Shown here piece after piece: positions 11,273 through 26,146 of a stretch of 64,000 nt of DNA. The stretch is from NCBI GenBank assembly GCA_002914805.1, contig JXTB01000140.1:790069-854068 (forward strand), given 5' to 3'. The notes under the pieces are model-generated. The model ran no database searches. It was not told the DNA's origin and worked only from the letters and a program-made list of their open reading frames with translations. Every line of letters starts with the position of its first letter. Position 1 is the stretch's first letter. The position numbers and the translations under genes are program-made. The stretch comes from Parasponia andersonii. Its lineage: Eukaryota; Streptophyta; Magnoliopsida; Rosales; Cannabaceae.

Positions 11273-14200
11273 ATGGCTGAAAACTTGGAAGCAGTGTTGA
11301 AGGAAGCCGTGGATTTGGTACAAAAAAACAGAGCATTCCTTGGCTATGTTTTTGGTTTTCTGATTTTTTTTTTCTCATTTATTATAATTTTTGTTTGTAG
11401 TAAAAAAAAAATAAAATAAAAGGAGATGATTGGCTTTATGAGGTTGTGATGAATTGTTAACGTTGATTGTTGCAGGAGAATGTGCCGCTTGAAGAGGTTT
11501 TCCAGCGCTTGGAGTGTAGCAAGCATGGCCTCACCACAGAGCTTGCGCAGGGAAGGTTGGTCACTTTTGGCTACAACAAGCTCGAGGAGAAGAAGGTCTG
11601 AGCAACTAACCGCTATTTATATAATCATCTTTTGAAGACAAATTTATGATATATTGGCCTCCCATGTGTATGTATGGAACCTTGAAGAAATTTCACTTAT
11701 ATGAACGAATAGAACCCCAGAGGCCAAAATATCATACCCGTAATTTTTTTTTTTAAAGAAAAACAAAAAGAGAAATTTCCCATGTTTGTTTTGTTGGAGG
11801 TATCGATTTTTTAATCTTTATTTTTATGAAATAAATCTGTTTATGTTTTGGTATTGTTTCTTTGTATCTGGGTTTTACAGGAAAGTAAGATTTTGAAGTT
11901 CTTAGGGTTTATGTGGAACCCTCTATCATGGGTTATGGAAGCAGCGGCTATTATGGCCATTGCGCTCGCCAACGGAGGAGTGAGTACTTCTTTTCCTCTC
12001 CCTTCTGGGTTATCCTCTGTTTCAGTTGTTTCTTTTTCTCTCTGCCTCGAGAATTTTGTATTAAGACTATGTTTGGTAGGAAGGATAGGAAAGAACGGGA
12101 GCTATATTACCGAGGGAAAGAGATGAGTGATAAATGAGAACACTATTCTTTTGTCGTGTATGATATGAGTTGAATAAGGGATGACCAAAATCCTCTCCTC
12201 TGTTTGGTAGGAAGAAGAAATAAAAGGAGGGAGAAGGTTTTGCTTTTATAATAACTACTCTATTATTACTTGATTGTGAAATTCTCTCCTAAAATCCCTC
12301 CAATTTGGAGGGGATTGAAAATTATTTAAATTGATCATTTGAAAAAAGTTCCTTCATACCAAACAACATCCTACCCTAAATCCATCCATTGATCCCCTAC
12401 CCCTCCCCTTCATTCCAATTCTCCCTCATACCAAATTGACTCTAGAAAAACAGCCCTCTTATTATCTTCGATTTCTTTTGTTTTTGGGTCCTTGACTATT
12501 TCGACCTAAAACTTTGAGAAGTACATTTTCAGGGAAAACCTCCTGACTGGCAAGATTTTCTTGGCATTATTGTTCTTCTTCTTATCAATTCAACTATAAG
12601 TTTTATAGAAGAGAACAACGCTGGTAATGCTGCTGCAGCACTCATGGCACATCTAGCACCCAAGGCCAAGGTATCGAGAAGTGAATGACCAGAACTTCTT
12701 GTTAGCTATATAGTCTTTCAATGATTTTCTTTGGACTCTTTTCTTGATCATTTTCAAATGAAAATCTATTGTTTGGGATAGAAAGCTTGTCTCACGTGGT
12801 AATGCCATGACTGAAAAAATAATCAGGTCCTTCGAGATGGGAAGTGGATTGAGGAGGAAGCCTCCATTCTTGTTCCTGGTGATATAATCAGCATTAAGCT
12901 AGGAGACATTATTCCTGCTGATGCTCGTCTACTCGACGGTGATCCACTGAAAATCGATCAGGTGATTTAGATAACCCCAAATAGCAACTGAACTTATTTT
13001 CAGGCCAAATTCATTAAGATTAACTGAATGAACTGTTTCACTGAAACAATATGTATTCGAGTTTTGCAGTCTTCCCTTACAGGTGAGTCCCTTCCTGTAA
13101 CAAAAGGCCCAAGTGACAGTGTGTATTCAGGTTCTACATGCAAACAGGGAGAGATTGATGCAGTGGTTATTGCCACTGGTGTTCATACATTTTTTGGTAA
13201 GGCTGCTCACCTTGTGGATACCACGAACCAACAGGGGCACTTTCAAAAGGTAAAAGGAAGCAAATTATTTGTTTACTTATTATTTGCTACAAACAATATT
13301 TTCTATTTGCAATGAAGGAGCATTTTCTTAGTAATATTTACCACTTCTTTTTTCATTTTCTTTTGCATTTGGCTAAACAGGTTTTGACTGCTATTGGGAA
13401 TTTCTGTATTTGTTCTATTGCTGTGGGGATGATCATAGAGATTATTGTTATGTACCCAATTCAGCATCGGGAATACCGACCAGGGATCGACAATCTGTTG
13501 GTTCTGCTTATTGGAGGAATTCCCATTGCTATGCCTACGGTTCTCTCTGTGACAATGGCGATTGGTTCCCATCGCTTGTCTCAGCAGGTTGGTTNATGAC
13601 AGCCATTGAAGAAATGGCAGGAATGGATGTGCTTTGCAGTGACAAAACAGGAACTTTAACATTGAATAAACTTTCAGTTGACAAAAATCTTATAGAGGTT
13701 GGTGGTTGAGGATTCTGCTGCTAGTTGTTTCTCTTTTACTTTCTGTAAGTCTAATGCCTGTTGACTTTTTTGTTGAATTATTTTCTCAGGTCTTTGATAA
13801 AAGAGTAGATGCAGATACTGTTATTCTGATGGCAGCTCGGGCCTCGCGTTTGGAAAATCAAGATGCAATAGATGCTGCCATTGTGGGGATGTTGGCTGAT
13901 CCAAAGGAGGTATGTAGTTCAATGGTACCGTTTCTCTTGCCCATGCGATGAAACTGGATGCTTGTTATGGACCTTAACTACATAAAACAGTCTCTTTAGA
14001 AGAATTTCTTTATCATTTTGCTATTTGTTTTTGGCCTTTATGAATTATGATCACCAGTTACTTTTGATTACAAAAATAGGCACGAAATGGTATTCAAGAG
14101 GTTCATTTCCTTCCATTCAACCCAACTGATAAGCGAACAGCTTTGACATATATTGACAGCGAAAGTAAAATGCATCGTGTAAGCAAAGGTGCACCGGAGC

Positions 14201-17200
14201 AGGTGTGAATATTAGATACTTCTTTTTTTTTCCTCTCCTTTTCGCCGGGTGTTGTCAGGGAGTTGGGGGCTGGCTGAGTGTTCTAATGCTAATGTAACTA
14301 ACTCTGTTATTTGATTGTTAGATTTTGAATCTTGCACACAATAAATCAGAGATAGAACGCAGGGTACATGCTGTGATTGATAAGTTTGCAGATCGAGGCT
14401 TACGATCTCTTGCAGTAGCTTACCAGGTAATAATATTAATCTTATTTGGTCTTTTCTGCTAGTAACAATTTATATTAGAGACATGTTTTGTTGTTCGTTC
14501 TTTAAGGTAGGAATTAATGTTCATTTTGACATGTATAACTTTTTTTTCCACAGGAAGTTCCAGATGGAAGGAAGGAGAGCCCAGGAGCGGCTTGGAAATT
14601 TGTCGGCCTCATGCCTCTATTTGATCCACCTAGACACGATAGTGCAGAGACAATTCGGAAGGCATTAGATCTTGGGGTAAATGTTAAAATGATCACAGGT
14701 ATGTTCCTTTTTCCAATATCTATCCCTTTTTCTGTTAAGATGGTAATATGGCAGACTTAGCTGCCATGGTGGTTACATAAATGCCACCTTTATGATTAAG
14801 TTCTATACAATGTTTGTAATGCTTAAGAATGTGCGGTAATCTTTGGCATATTCTGTTTGCTAAATTACTACTGCATTTACTGCCATTACAACTCTGTTTC
14901 TTGGATTATGATTGACCTCTGCCACTTCATGTTTTATTTACAAATTTTGCTATTATTCTTGTTAATGACTCATCTGCTTGATAATTTGCAATCTTCATTA
15001 GGTGATCAACTAGCAATAGCAAAGGAGACCGGTCGCCGTCTAGGAATGGGAACCAACATGTATCCTTCCTCTGCTTTGTTAGGGCAACAGAAGGACGAGT
15101 CAATCGCTGCTTTGCCAGTTGATGATCTGATCGAGAAAGCCGATGGATTTGCGGGAGTTTTTCCAGGTACTGTATAGTTAAAGAGTGTTATTGATGATGC
15201 CAGTATCATAAGAGATGCCCTGTCATTTAGCCTAGTTCATATTGCATTACATAATATTTGATTTCTTAACTGTATTTCCTGTGGTTTTCTAGTTGTCATC
15301 TTTTACTTTCGAGTTTGTATTAATAGTTGCATAAAATTGATACTCCACCGTTTTCTTGTGGATCTTTGGGGCTTGTTGGTTGGTGCAGAGCACAAATACG
15401 AAATCGTGAAACGACTGCAAGCCAGAAAACACATAAGTGGAATGACTGGGGATGGAGTCAATGATGCTCCTGCTCTTAAAAAGGCAGATATTGGCATAGC
15501 TGTTGCTGATGCAACTGATGCAGCTCGTAGTGCTTCAGACATTGTTTTGACACAACCTGGCTTGAGTGTTATCATAAGTGCTGTACTTACTAGCCGGTCC
15601 ATATTCCAGAGAATGAAAAATTACACAGTGAGTTTGGGTTCGGCTGTAAAATATTTTCTTAAAATGTTTGTCTTTTGTGGTATTATTATTTAAGAGCTCT
15701 CAATATAGTGGCTGTGGAGGAGAACGTGGTTAAATTTTGTGTGACAATGAGAGAAGTAAAGATTGAGGAGGACTGGTCAAGGATAGAGTAATTTCACGAG
15801 TTGGACAGTTCACTTGCGTTTTGCTTATCCACAATGGTTATTTTTATAGCTATCTATTCACGTTAATGTTTTCTTTCTTGTTTCAGATTTATGCCGTTTC
15901 CATTACAATTCGTATTGTGGTAAGTTATCGAGTTTCTTTTAGCTCAATTGGAAATGGTCTTTTGTAAGTCATCTGATTTTGACCTATGTTGATTTGATTT
16001 CTTATGCAACAGCTTGGTTTCATGTTACTGGCCCTCATATGGCAGTTCGATTTCCCACCTTTCATGGTTCTCATTATTGCTATCCTTAATGATGGTTCGT
16101 ACTCTTCTTAACTTAATTGTCTTGTGTACGTTCTCAGGAGTTTTCACTGACTGATTACACTAAACAACACTTGCTTGCTTCTGGTGTTTAGTTTTAATCT
16201 CAATCCTTAATTTCCTTTTTCATTTGAAACTCAAGTTACTTAACAATGCACAATATAATATGGCGTTACCAGGTACTATTATGACAATATCAAAGGATCG
16301 GGTGAAACCTTCTCCTCAACCAGATAGCTGGAAGCTAGCCGAGATCTTTATCACTGGAATCATTCTTGGTGGCTACTTAGCTATGATGACAGTCATTTTC
16401 TTTTGGGCAGCATACAAAACAGACTTCTTTCCTGTAAGTAACTTTATGTGAGCATCGTACGCTAAGGATATTTGTCAGCTCAGCTTTTATTGCTAGAACT
16501 CATACTTGTTTACCACATGGTTTCAGCGTACATTTGGGGTTTCAAGCTTTCAGCAAAAGGATGAGGATGACTTCAGAAAACTAGCCTCTGCAGTATACCT
16601 GCAAGTGAGCACCATCAGTCAAGCTCTCATATTCGTGACACGAGCCCGGAGTTGGTCTTTCATTGAGCGTCCTGGTCTCTTACTTGTGGCCGCTTTTGTG
16701 ATTGCTCAACTGGTAAGTGAACTGATACTGTTTTTCTTGGTTTCCAAAGACGTCCATTCATTTTCTTTTCTACTTTTCCAACTCTTTCTATTGGTGTGAA
16801 GATTGCCACATTGATTGCTGTCTATGCAAATTGGAGTTTTGCTGCAATTGAAGGGATTGGCTGGGGATGGGCCGGTGTCGTCTGGCTCTACAACCTCATC
16901 TTCTATTTCCCACTTGATTTTATCAAGTTCTTCATTCGATATGCTCTGAGTGGGAGAGCTTGGGATCTTGTAATTGAGCAAAGGGTATGAATGAATGATA
17001 TTGGCTCTATAATTCCATATATTGTTTAAGATCCTAAACATTTTTCCTTTGTGAATTTCCACCATGTTTGCAGATTGCTTTTACGAGAAAGAAAGATTTT
17101 GGCAAAGAAGAACGTGAGCTTAAATGGGCACATGCACAAAGGACCCTCCATGGGTTGCATCCTCCTGAAACCAAGATGTTTACAGATCGCTCAATTACAG

Positions 17201-17608
17201 AACTCAATCAGATGGCGGAAGAGGCAAAACGACGAGCTGAGATTGCTAGGTAACTTCCCATGGTTTTAGCAAAATGATATGCGAAAAACTGAATCTATTT
17301 TCTCTTGAAAAGGATGCAAGCTCAATGTTAATTCTCTCATTTGACTCGATCTTACGAACATAGAAGCGTTCCTTTTTTTTTTTTTTTGTTTTTTTTTGAA
17401 AGAATCGTTCTTATTTTTAACTACTGCTACATATTACCTTGTTTTCTAAGGAAACTAATGTCAATTTGCCAGTATAGGATATTAATTTTTCATATCGTGC
17501 AATTTGTGCAGATTGAGAGAGCTGCATACACTGAAAGGGCATGTTGAATCAGTGGTGAGGCTGAAGGGCCTTGACATAGACACTATTCAGCAAGCGTACA
17601 CCGTTTGA
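11273..17608 (+). CDS. Plasma-membrane H+-ATPase (P3A-type proton pump), 21 exons
   Basis: Pumps protons out of the cell using ATP and energises the plasma membrane (AHA/PMA family). Exons by eye: 11273-11317, 11476-11595, 11881-11979, 12533-12670, 12827-12961, 13070-13249, 13381-13587, 13596-13697, 13790-13909, 14080-14202, 14322-14426, 14554-14698, 15002-15166, 15389-15627, 15887-15919, 16013-16094, 16273-16433, 16527-16712, 16802-16984, 17074-17249, 17512-17608. All phases agree, giving 946 residues, near the usual 950. Visible motifs are LTGES (about 182-186), phosphorylation site CSDKTGT (Asp 324 as assembled), GDGVNDAP (582-589), and the C-terminal autoinhibitory tail ending YTV, whose Thr is the 14-3-3 site in the family. 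An N at 13595 replaces the GAITKR segment and one intron. ATG 11273 is the first in the leader. I cannot say which AHA isoform it is. Confidence 0.95.
12065..12443. mobile_element. Putative MITE with a smaller one nested in it, in H+-ATPase intron 3
   Basis: The left edge reads actatgtttggtaggaagg. The right edge, reverse-complemented, reads agtcaatttggtatgaggga, giving imperfect terminal inverted repeats. An inner pair of inverted ends, tgtttggtaggaagaa (12201-12216) and the complement of 12350-12365, suggests a second related element inside. There is no coding capacity. The ends resemble TGTTTGG-ended plant MITEs. The target duplication was not resolved, so the class is uncertain. Confidence 0.5.
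13595..13595. other. Single N assembly join inside the H+-ATPase gene
   Basis: Exon 7 ends with ...LSQQ at 13587, followed by gttggttN and then directly by ATGACAGCC. In the family, six residues and an intron separate these points. The N therefore marks a collapsed join rather than one unknown base. Confidence 0.85.
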
Positions 17609-19076
17609 GGCCCTTTTATATTTTGGATATTCTCTACTTTTGTTAGCGTTCTCAGCCTAGTGAATTTGTATTTTCTCATTACGTAAGTACATATGAAAGG
17701 CATCAACCTCGGAGGAAAAAAAAAAAAGTTAGTAATGCATAAAGTTAGTAAAGCATAACCGTATCAACTCATTTGTAATTAGGCAGTTTCATATACGTTA
17801 CATATGAAAGACTGTGTTTTGAAATTAGTTTATTTTAGTTCGTATCTTGGACTGCTCTCTCTCTCTCTCTCTCTCTCTCTATTTAGCTATTTTAATGTTG
17901 AAGGTAGCGGAGAACTTTGAGCGTCAAACAAAATCAACAAACTACATAAGATGGATTTATTGTCACTTCTTTGTTTGCTCTCCCCATCTTATTGCTAAAA
18001 TCAGCGTCTTCGGTTACAATTTAAGACTTGATGTCTATTTAATATACCTCTAATTATTCCATCCTATTGCTAAAATCACCATCTCAGTCACAATTAAAAA
18101 CTTAAATAACTTTCGAATATACCCCCAATTATTCCTAAACTACTCTTAAATACAATTTCGTGTTTGCACTTCTCACCCACTCCCTCATCAATTCCTAATC
18201 CTCTTTCACTGGCCTTTTCTTCCGCCATATATATAACCCCTCTTATTTTTTTTTTCAATCTTTTTTTCATCGTTTTATTTTGTGCTTCTCACTTCGCAAT
18301 CCTAGACCGCTCAGGATGATCTGTTCGATAAGGAGAGTATTAAAAACTGACGCCCTAGCTTTATAGCTCATGACTGAGTGAAGTGATGAAAGGAAAATGA
18401 TATGATTCTTTTCAAAATATATTACTGACTGAAAATTTGAGCTCCACATACAATAATGTTCATATTTCTCTCTATTTTAACCTGAATTACCAATAGGAAA
18501 TAACTATTAATTCGAAACGGCATTCTCTAAATTTACAGTCCAAAAAAAAAAAGGGACATCATTCTAACGACCAATCCATATAAAGACTAATAATTAAAAA
18601 ACGACAATAACTTTCAACGACATTCAACACTATCTATAAAACGAAACGAAACGATGGTAATGGCATCTTTAGAAAAGGACAGGAAAAATACAAAACGACA
18701 ACATTCTATAAAAACGACAAGATCTTAGCAAGGTTTTCTCAAATCTCAGCTATTTCTCTGGTTTCTGCTTGAGCAAAGAGATGAAGATGATACGACAACA
18801 ACTACCGAATTCTATATATTTGATGAAATTGTACAGAAGCGTAGCAACAACAAATATTGGCCCAAAAAAAAAAAAGATGCAATTATGAAAATCGATTAAG
18901 CAAAAACCAAATACAAATTATGCAAATTCATTCATTTCATTTATGCGATTGAAAATTCAACCCAAACACACAAAAGTAGTCACAAGCATTTAGATATAAT
19001 AAAGTTTTTAAAGTAAGGGATGAGAACAGCAGCAAAAGAAAGCAGTGACTTAAAATCAGAAGCAGAAGGTGTAGAG
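17609..19076. other. Intergenic region between convergent genes
   Basis: 3' flank of the H+-ATPase (+) and of the thioredoxin (-), so the two genes converge here. It contains a CT microsatellite (about 17857-17880) and a 75-bp tandem duplication (17986-18060 and 18061-18135). There is no coding signal. Confidence 0.6.
17986..18135. repeat. Tandem duplication, 75-bp unit, two copies
   Basis: Two diverged copies both begin atc(t/c)tattgctaaaatca and end near aattattcc, at 17986 and 18061. Confidence 0.75.
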
Positions 19077-19732
19077 TTAGAGGGAGCAATGTTTCTGAAC
19101 CTTCTTCTCAAGCTCGTCCTTCTTCCCCCCGACAACCCTTTCCACTTCCTTCCCTTTCTTCACCAGCACGAACGTTGGCATCGCATTCACCCCGAATTCC
19201 TGCGCTATATCCTTTTTTTTTTTTTTTTTTTTTCCCCCACAAAAAAAAAAATAATTAAGATATTCATATATAATTTAAAAAAAAAAAAAAAAAAAAAAAA
19301 GAGAAGAAAAGAAAAGAAAACGTACGGACAACTCGTCGACGTCGATCTTGACGAAGTCAACGTCGGTGTGCTTAGCGGACAAGGCGTTGTAGAAAGGCTC
19401 CATCATCCTGCAAGGACCGCACCACGACGCCGAGAAATCGATCACCAACTTCTCCCAATTTTCAAAAGCCAAACCAAAACACATAATCCCAATTTCAGAT
19501 CCCTAATAAGTCTCAATCCCCGCCCCAAAATAATAATCATAATTCATAAAACAACAACAACAAGAATAAGTCACTACTCACTCACCAGCTTATTGGTTTC
19601 CTTGGAGGCATTGAAATGGAGCTGCCATCTGGCCGTTGAGTGAAACGATATCACCGTGGACGGCCCCCCCGCCTCCGCCGCCGCCTCCGCCGCCGCACCT
19701 CCTCCGAGCAGGCTTGACAAAAACCCTCCCAT
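19077..19732 (-). CDS. Thioredoxin h-type, N-terminally acylated class (TRX h2-like)
   Basis: Reduces disulfides in target proteins. Three exons on the minus strand, 19732-19586, 19448-19326 and 19211-19077, join in phase to give 134 residues, close to the 133 usual for this subclass. The N-terminus is MGG followed by an Ala/Gly/Glu-rich stretch of 20 residues. Gly2 is the myristoylation position in the TRX h2/h8/h9 group, which suggests membrane association. Then come RWQLHFN, the FSASWCGPCRM active site (Cys59 and Cys62), VDFVKIDVDEL, and the cis-proline motif AMPT (Pro102). It ends KHCSL. The second intron is 114 nt and odd: T24 near its 5' end and A21 immediately before the acceptor, in transcript orientation. 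The low-complexity GC-rich start may cause annotation errors. The family assignment is strong; the subclass rests on MGG and the RWQLHFN block. Confidence 0.92.
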
Positions 19733-21034
19733 ATTCCCTTCTTTACTTGAACCAAGTCTTTCGTCTTTCTGTTCTGGCTATTGGGAGATTGATTTACTTT
19801 ACTATCTCGAGGGTTGGGTTTGAACCTTCCCTTGGAATTAAAAACGGCGGCGTTTGCTGACTGCTGATCTATTTATTTCTCCACTTGTAATATTTTTTAT
19901 TTTTCATTTTTTTGGACATTTAAATGGGATAGCTAGCTAACACTCTTTCTTTCTTTTTGTGCTTTTTCTTTTTTTTTTTTCTGGCTCGAGTTTTTGTGAT
20001 AGAAATTGAAATATCATCGTTCATTCTCAAAAAATAGACTAAAAATAATAATGCTAAATTGTCATAACAATCATATAAAATTTACTTAAATACCTATATA
20101 TTTTAACCTAGGTTATAAACATTCAACCGACTAGGTTTGAAAATAAATATGTTATTATATATTCGTTATTTTGTATTTGGAATTTAATCCAATCGAAAAT
20201 GTTCCATTTAGTCTAAATGGATAAGGGTCCTGGGTTTTTTTATCTTTCATTTAAAGAAAGAAATAGAGTTTCCCCGGTTAATAATTTATAAGTCGGCTTA
20301 TTTTTCACCGTGACTTTTTAAATAGGATAAAAAAAAATAATGCCTTGCCAAGCTAATTATATGTATCTCTGTTGATTTTTTAAATATGGCAAGGATGATA
20401 AAGGATAATATTAGGTATCTCAAATTTTTAATATTGTAGTGTATTAGAACTAATTCATATTAATCACATTCACTAATGGTGTCATCTCCCATGCTAGGTA
20501 TTCAAACCAACGATTAGTTAAATAATATGATTATTTGTAATCATATTATCATATGTCAAATACTAGGATGGGATACAAGATTGCTTAAAAAGAGAATCTT
20601 GAAGGAAAAAACTAGATATACTAATAATTAAAAAAAAAAAAAAAAAAAGTCCAGCGTGTTTCAAACTATCGTTACCACCGTCGGTACTTGGACAGCAAAA
20701 TGGCTAAAATAAAATGAAAAAGGATCGCATATATAAAATCTATGCAATACGACAATACCACTGAACCTGACTCAGCCATCAAGCCATCAATCAAGTTACA
20801 CTAATGATTCATCTTTAACATCACTAAGTAGTACTTAAAAATAAATAAATAAAAATAAAAAGTCAATAAGTAGTAACCTTATGACAAACGTGGTTGACAA
20901 TAAGTGATCTCCACCTAAGATTGTTTATGAACTGAACAAAATTGGTTCTTGATTTTAAGGTCAAGAGACGAAGGAAGTTGGTTCAAAGACGGTATCAATG
21001 GCTATCTACAAACAAACCTGCATGATTTCAAAAT
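19733..21034. other. Intergenic region: thioredoxin upstream and methyltransferase downstream
   Basis: Includes the thioredoxin promoter side (19733 onward) and the 3' flank of the minus-strand methyltransferase. It is AT-rich with poly-A/T runs (for example 20628-20647) and a short inverted repeat atatgatta-tttg-taatcatat (about 20527-20548). No gene is seen. Confidence 0.55.
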
Positions 21035-24568
<3,534 letters not shown>

Positions 24569-24687
24569 TTTTTGGATCGGAGACGCTGGCCACTGGGGCC
24601 TTCGCTAGAGACCATATAAAGGAGAGCAGGCGAATTAGCATGAATGTTACCTATATGTTCACAAATTATAGGCATTAATTCAACCAA

Positions 24688-24760
24688 GGGGATGTAGCTC
24701 AGATGGTAGAGCGCTCGCTTAGCATGCGAGAGGTACGGGGATCGATACCCCGCATCTCCA
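24688..24760 (+). tRNA. tRNA-Ala (anticodon AGC)
   Basis: 73 nt. The acceptor strands ggggatg and catctcc pair over seven positions including G3:U70, the classic alanine identity wobble, with discriminator A73. The D-arm A box is tagctcagatgg. The anticodon stem ctcgc/gcgag encloses ttagcat (anticodon AGC), and the T-arm B box is gggatcgatacccc. There is no intron. A run of six T at 24764-24769 is a good Pol III terminator. The structure looks intact and functional. Confidence 0.97.
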
Positions 24761-24763
24761 TTA

Positions 24764-24769
24764 TTTTTT
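24764..24769 (+). terminator. RNA polymerase III terminator of tRNA-Ala
   Basis: T6 run beginning 4 nt after the tRNA 3' end, with a second T run at 24775-24781. Confidence 0.8.
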
Positions 24770-25029
24770 AAGCCTTTTTTTATAAATATTTATAGAAATT
24801 GTCTCTCTCTTTATTTAAAAACTTTTTGTTCCAGTTTCAGTTGACTTATTTTCACCTCATGTAATTAATCTAGCTAAATGCTGTGATAGTGGTCTCCAAG
24901 CGGTTTTTGTAACGTTACTTTCATATTCAGTCTGGCTGAATTCGGATTCCGAAACCAGAAATAGAATGACTAAACTATGAAAGAAATCGACGCTAGTTTC
25001 TTCTTCATCATTTTTATTATTTTTTTTTT

Positions 25030-25790
25030 TTTGTGTGGCTGAAAACCAATGGTATATGTGGTCTGGGAATCCTGATTCGAGATCATAAAGGCGGAATTAT
25101 GGCTGCAGCATTGAAGAGATTAAGGGTATGCAATAGTGTCCTTTTTGGTGAATGTCAGTCATGTCATTCGTTTTGGGNNNNNNNNNNNNNNNNNNNNNNN
25201 NNNNNNNNNNNNNNNNNNNNNNNNNNNNNNNNNNNNNNNNNNNNNNNNNNNNNNNNNNNNNNNNNNNNNNNNNNNNNNNNNNNNNNNNNNNNNNNNNNNN
25301 NNNNNNNNNNNNNNNNNNNNNNNNNNNNNNNNNNNNNNNNNNNNNNNNNNNNNNNNNNNNNNNNNNNNNNNNNNNNNNNNNNNNNNNNNNNNNNNNNNNN
25401 NNNNNNNNNNNNNNNNNNNNNNNNNNNNNNNNNNNNNNNNNNNNNNNNNNNNNNNNNNNNNNNNNNNNNNNNNNNNNNNNNNNNNNNNNNNNNNNNNNNN
25501 NNNNNNNNNNNNNNNNNNNNNNNNNNNNNNNNNNNNNNNNNNNNNNNNNNNNNNNNNNNNNNNNNNNNNNNNNNNNNNNNNNNNNNNNNNNNNNNNNNNN
25601 NNNNNNNNNNNNNNNGACCTGATTGTTGCTTATTCCCATGATATTTTGTCTTATGTTAGCAGACGTTATAATAACAACGCTGCCCATAGTTTATAATTTA
25701 GCTCAAAAGGCCCTGTTTTAGACTAATTCTTTGATTTGTCTAGAGACTACCCCATTTGGGGTAGAGCAAATTTTAAAGGTTGATATGGGT
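25030..25790 (+). pseudogene. LINE-type RNase H (RVT_3-like) domain relic, cut by an assembly gap
   Basis: Before the gap, the plus strand reads GLGILIRDHKGGIMAAALKR, the first strands of the RNase H-like domain found at the C-terminus of plant LINE reverse transcriptases. After the gap, YVSRRYNNNAAHSL and, after a stop, a LETTPFGVEQILKVDMG-like tail match the end of the same domain. The gap of 438 N fits the missing middle (roughly 130 residues are expected). Stops and no start codon make it a relic. A host gene of the RVT_3 type is a less likely alternative, since only this domain is visible. Confidence 0.75.
25178..25615. other. Assembly gap (438 N)
   Basis: Run of N within the RNase H-like relic. 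Open reading frames crossing it are artefacts. Confidence 0.99.
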
Positions 25791-26146
25791 CGTTCAGTCT
25801 GAGTACTAGAAGCTTTGGTTTGTTTGAAAATATATACATATATATCTTAAGAAGTCCTCTTAACATAAAAACTGAATTAGCATTATTAATTAAGCGCTCT
25901 CTCTCTTCTTCTTCTTCTTCTTCTTCTTTTTTCCCCTTCCGTTTTAATAATTAAGCACTCTTTGATCAGAGTGCTACTAATGAAAACATGGAAATCCTTT
26001 TTTTACATTCATGTGTAAAGATAATTTAGAAAAAAAAAAAAAAAAAAAACGGGCGGATGCTCTTGTCCAGTTATCAATAACCACAAAACAGAGTTCATAA
26101 ATTTTAATAATTAGAAAAAGCAACCATTTTTGCAGAACTGTTCAGC

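Noticed and set aside
11848..12137. Two overlapping plus frames as small proteins
   Set aside because: They are H+-ATPase exon 3 read through into the intron and MITE sequence in two frames.
13303..13662. 119-codon minus-strand frame with plausible length
   Set aside because: It is the antisense of H+-ATPase exons 7 and 8 and contains the N; no independent coding evidence.
19020..19643. 207-codon plus-strand frame
   Set aside because: It is antisense to the thioredoxin exons and introns, with a Phe/Lys-rich low-complexity product derived from the T and A tracts.
25033..25696. Several 150-200 codon frames across the N run
   Set aside because: They are open only because N cannot produce stops; the real signal is the RNase H fragments on each side.
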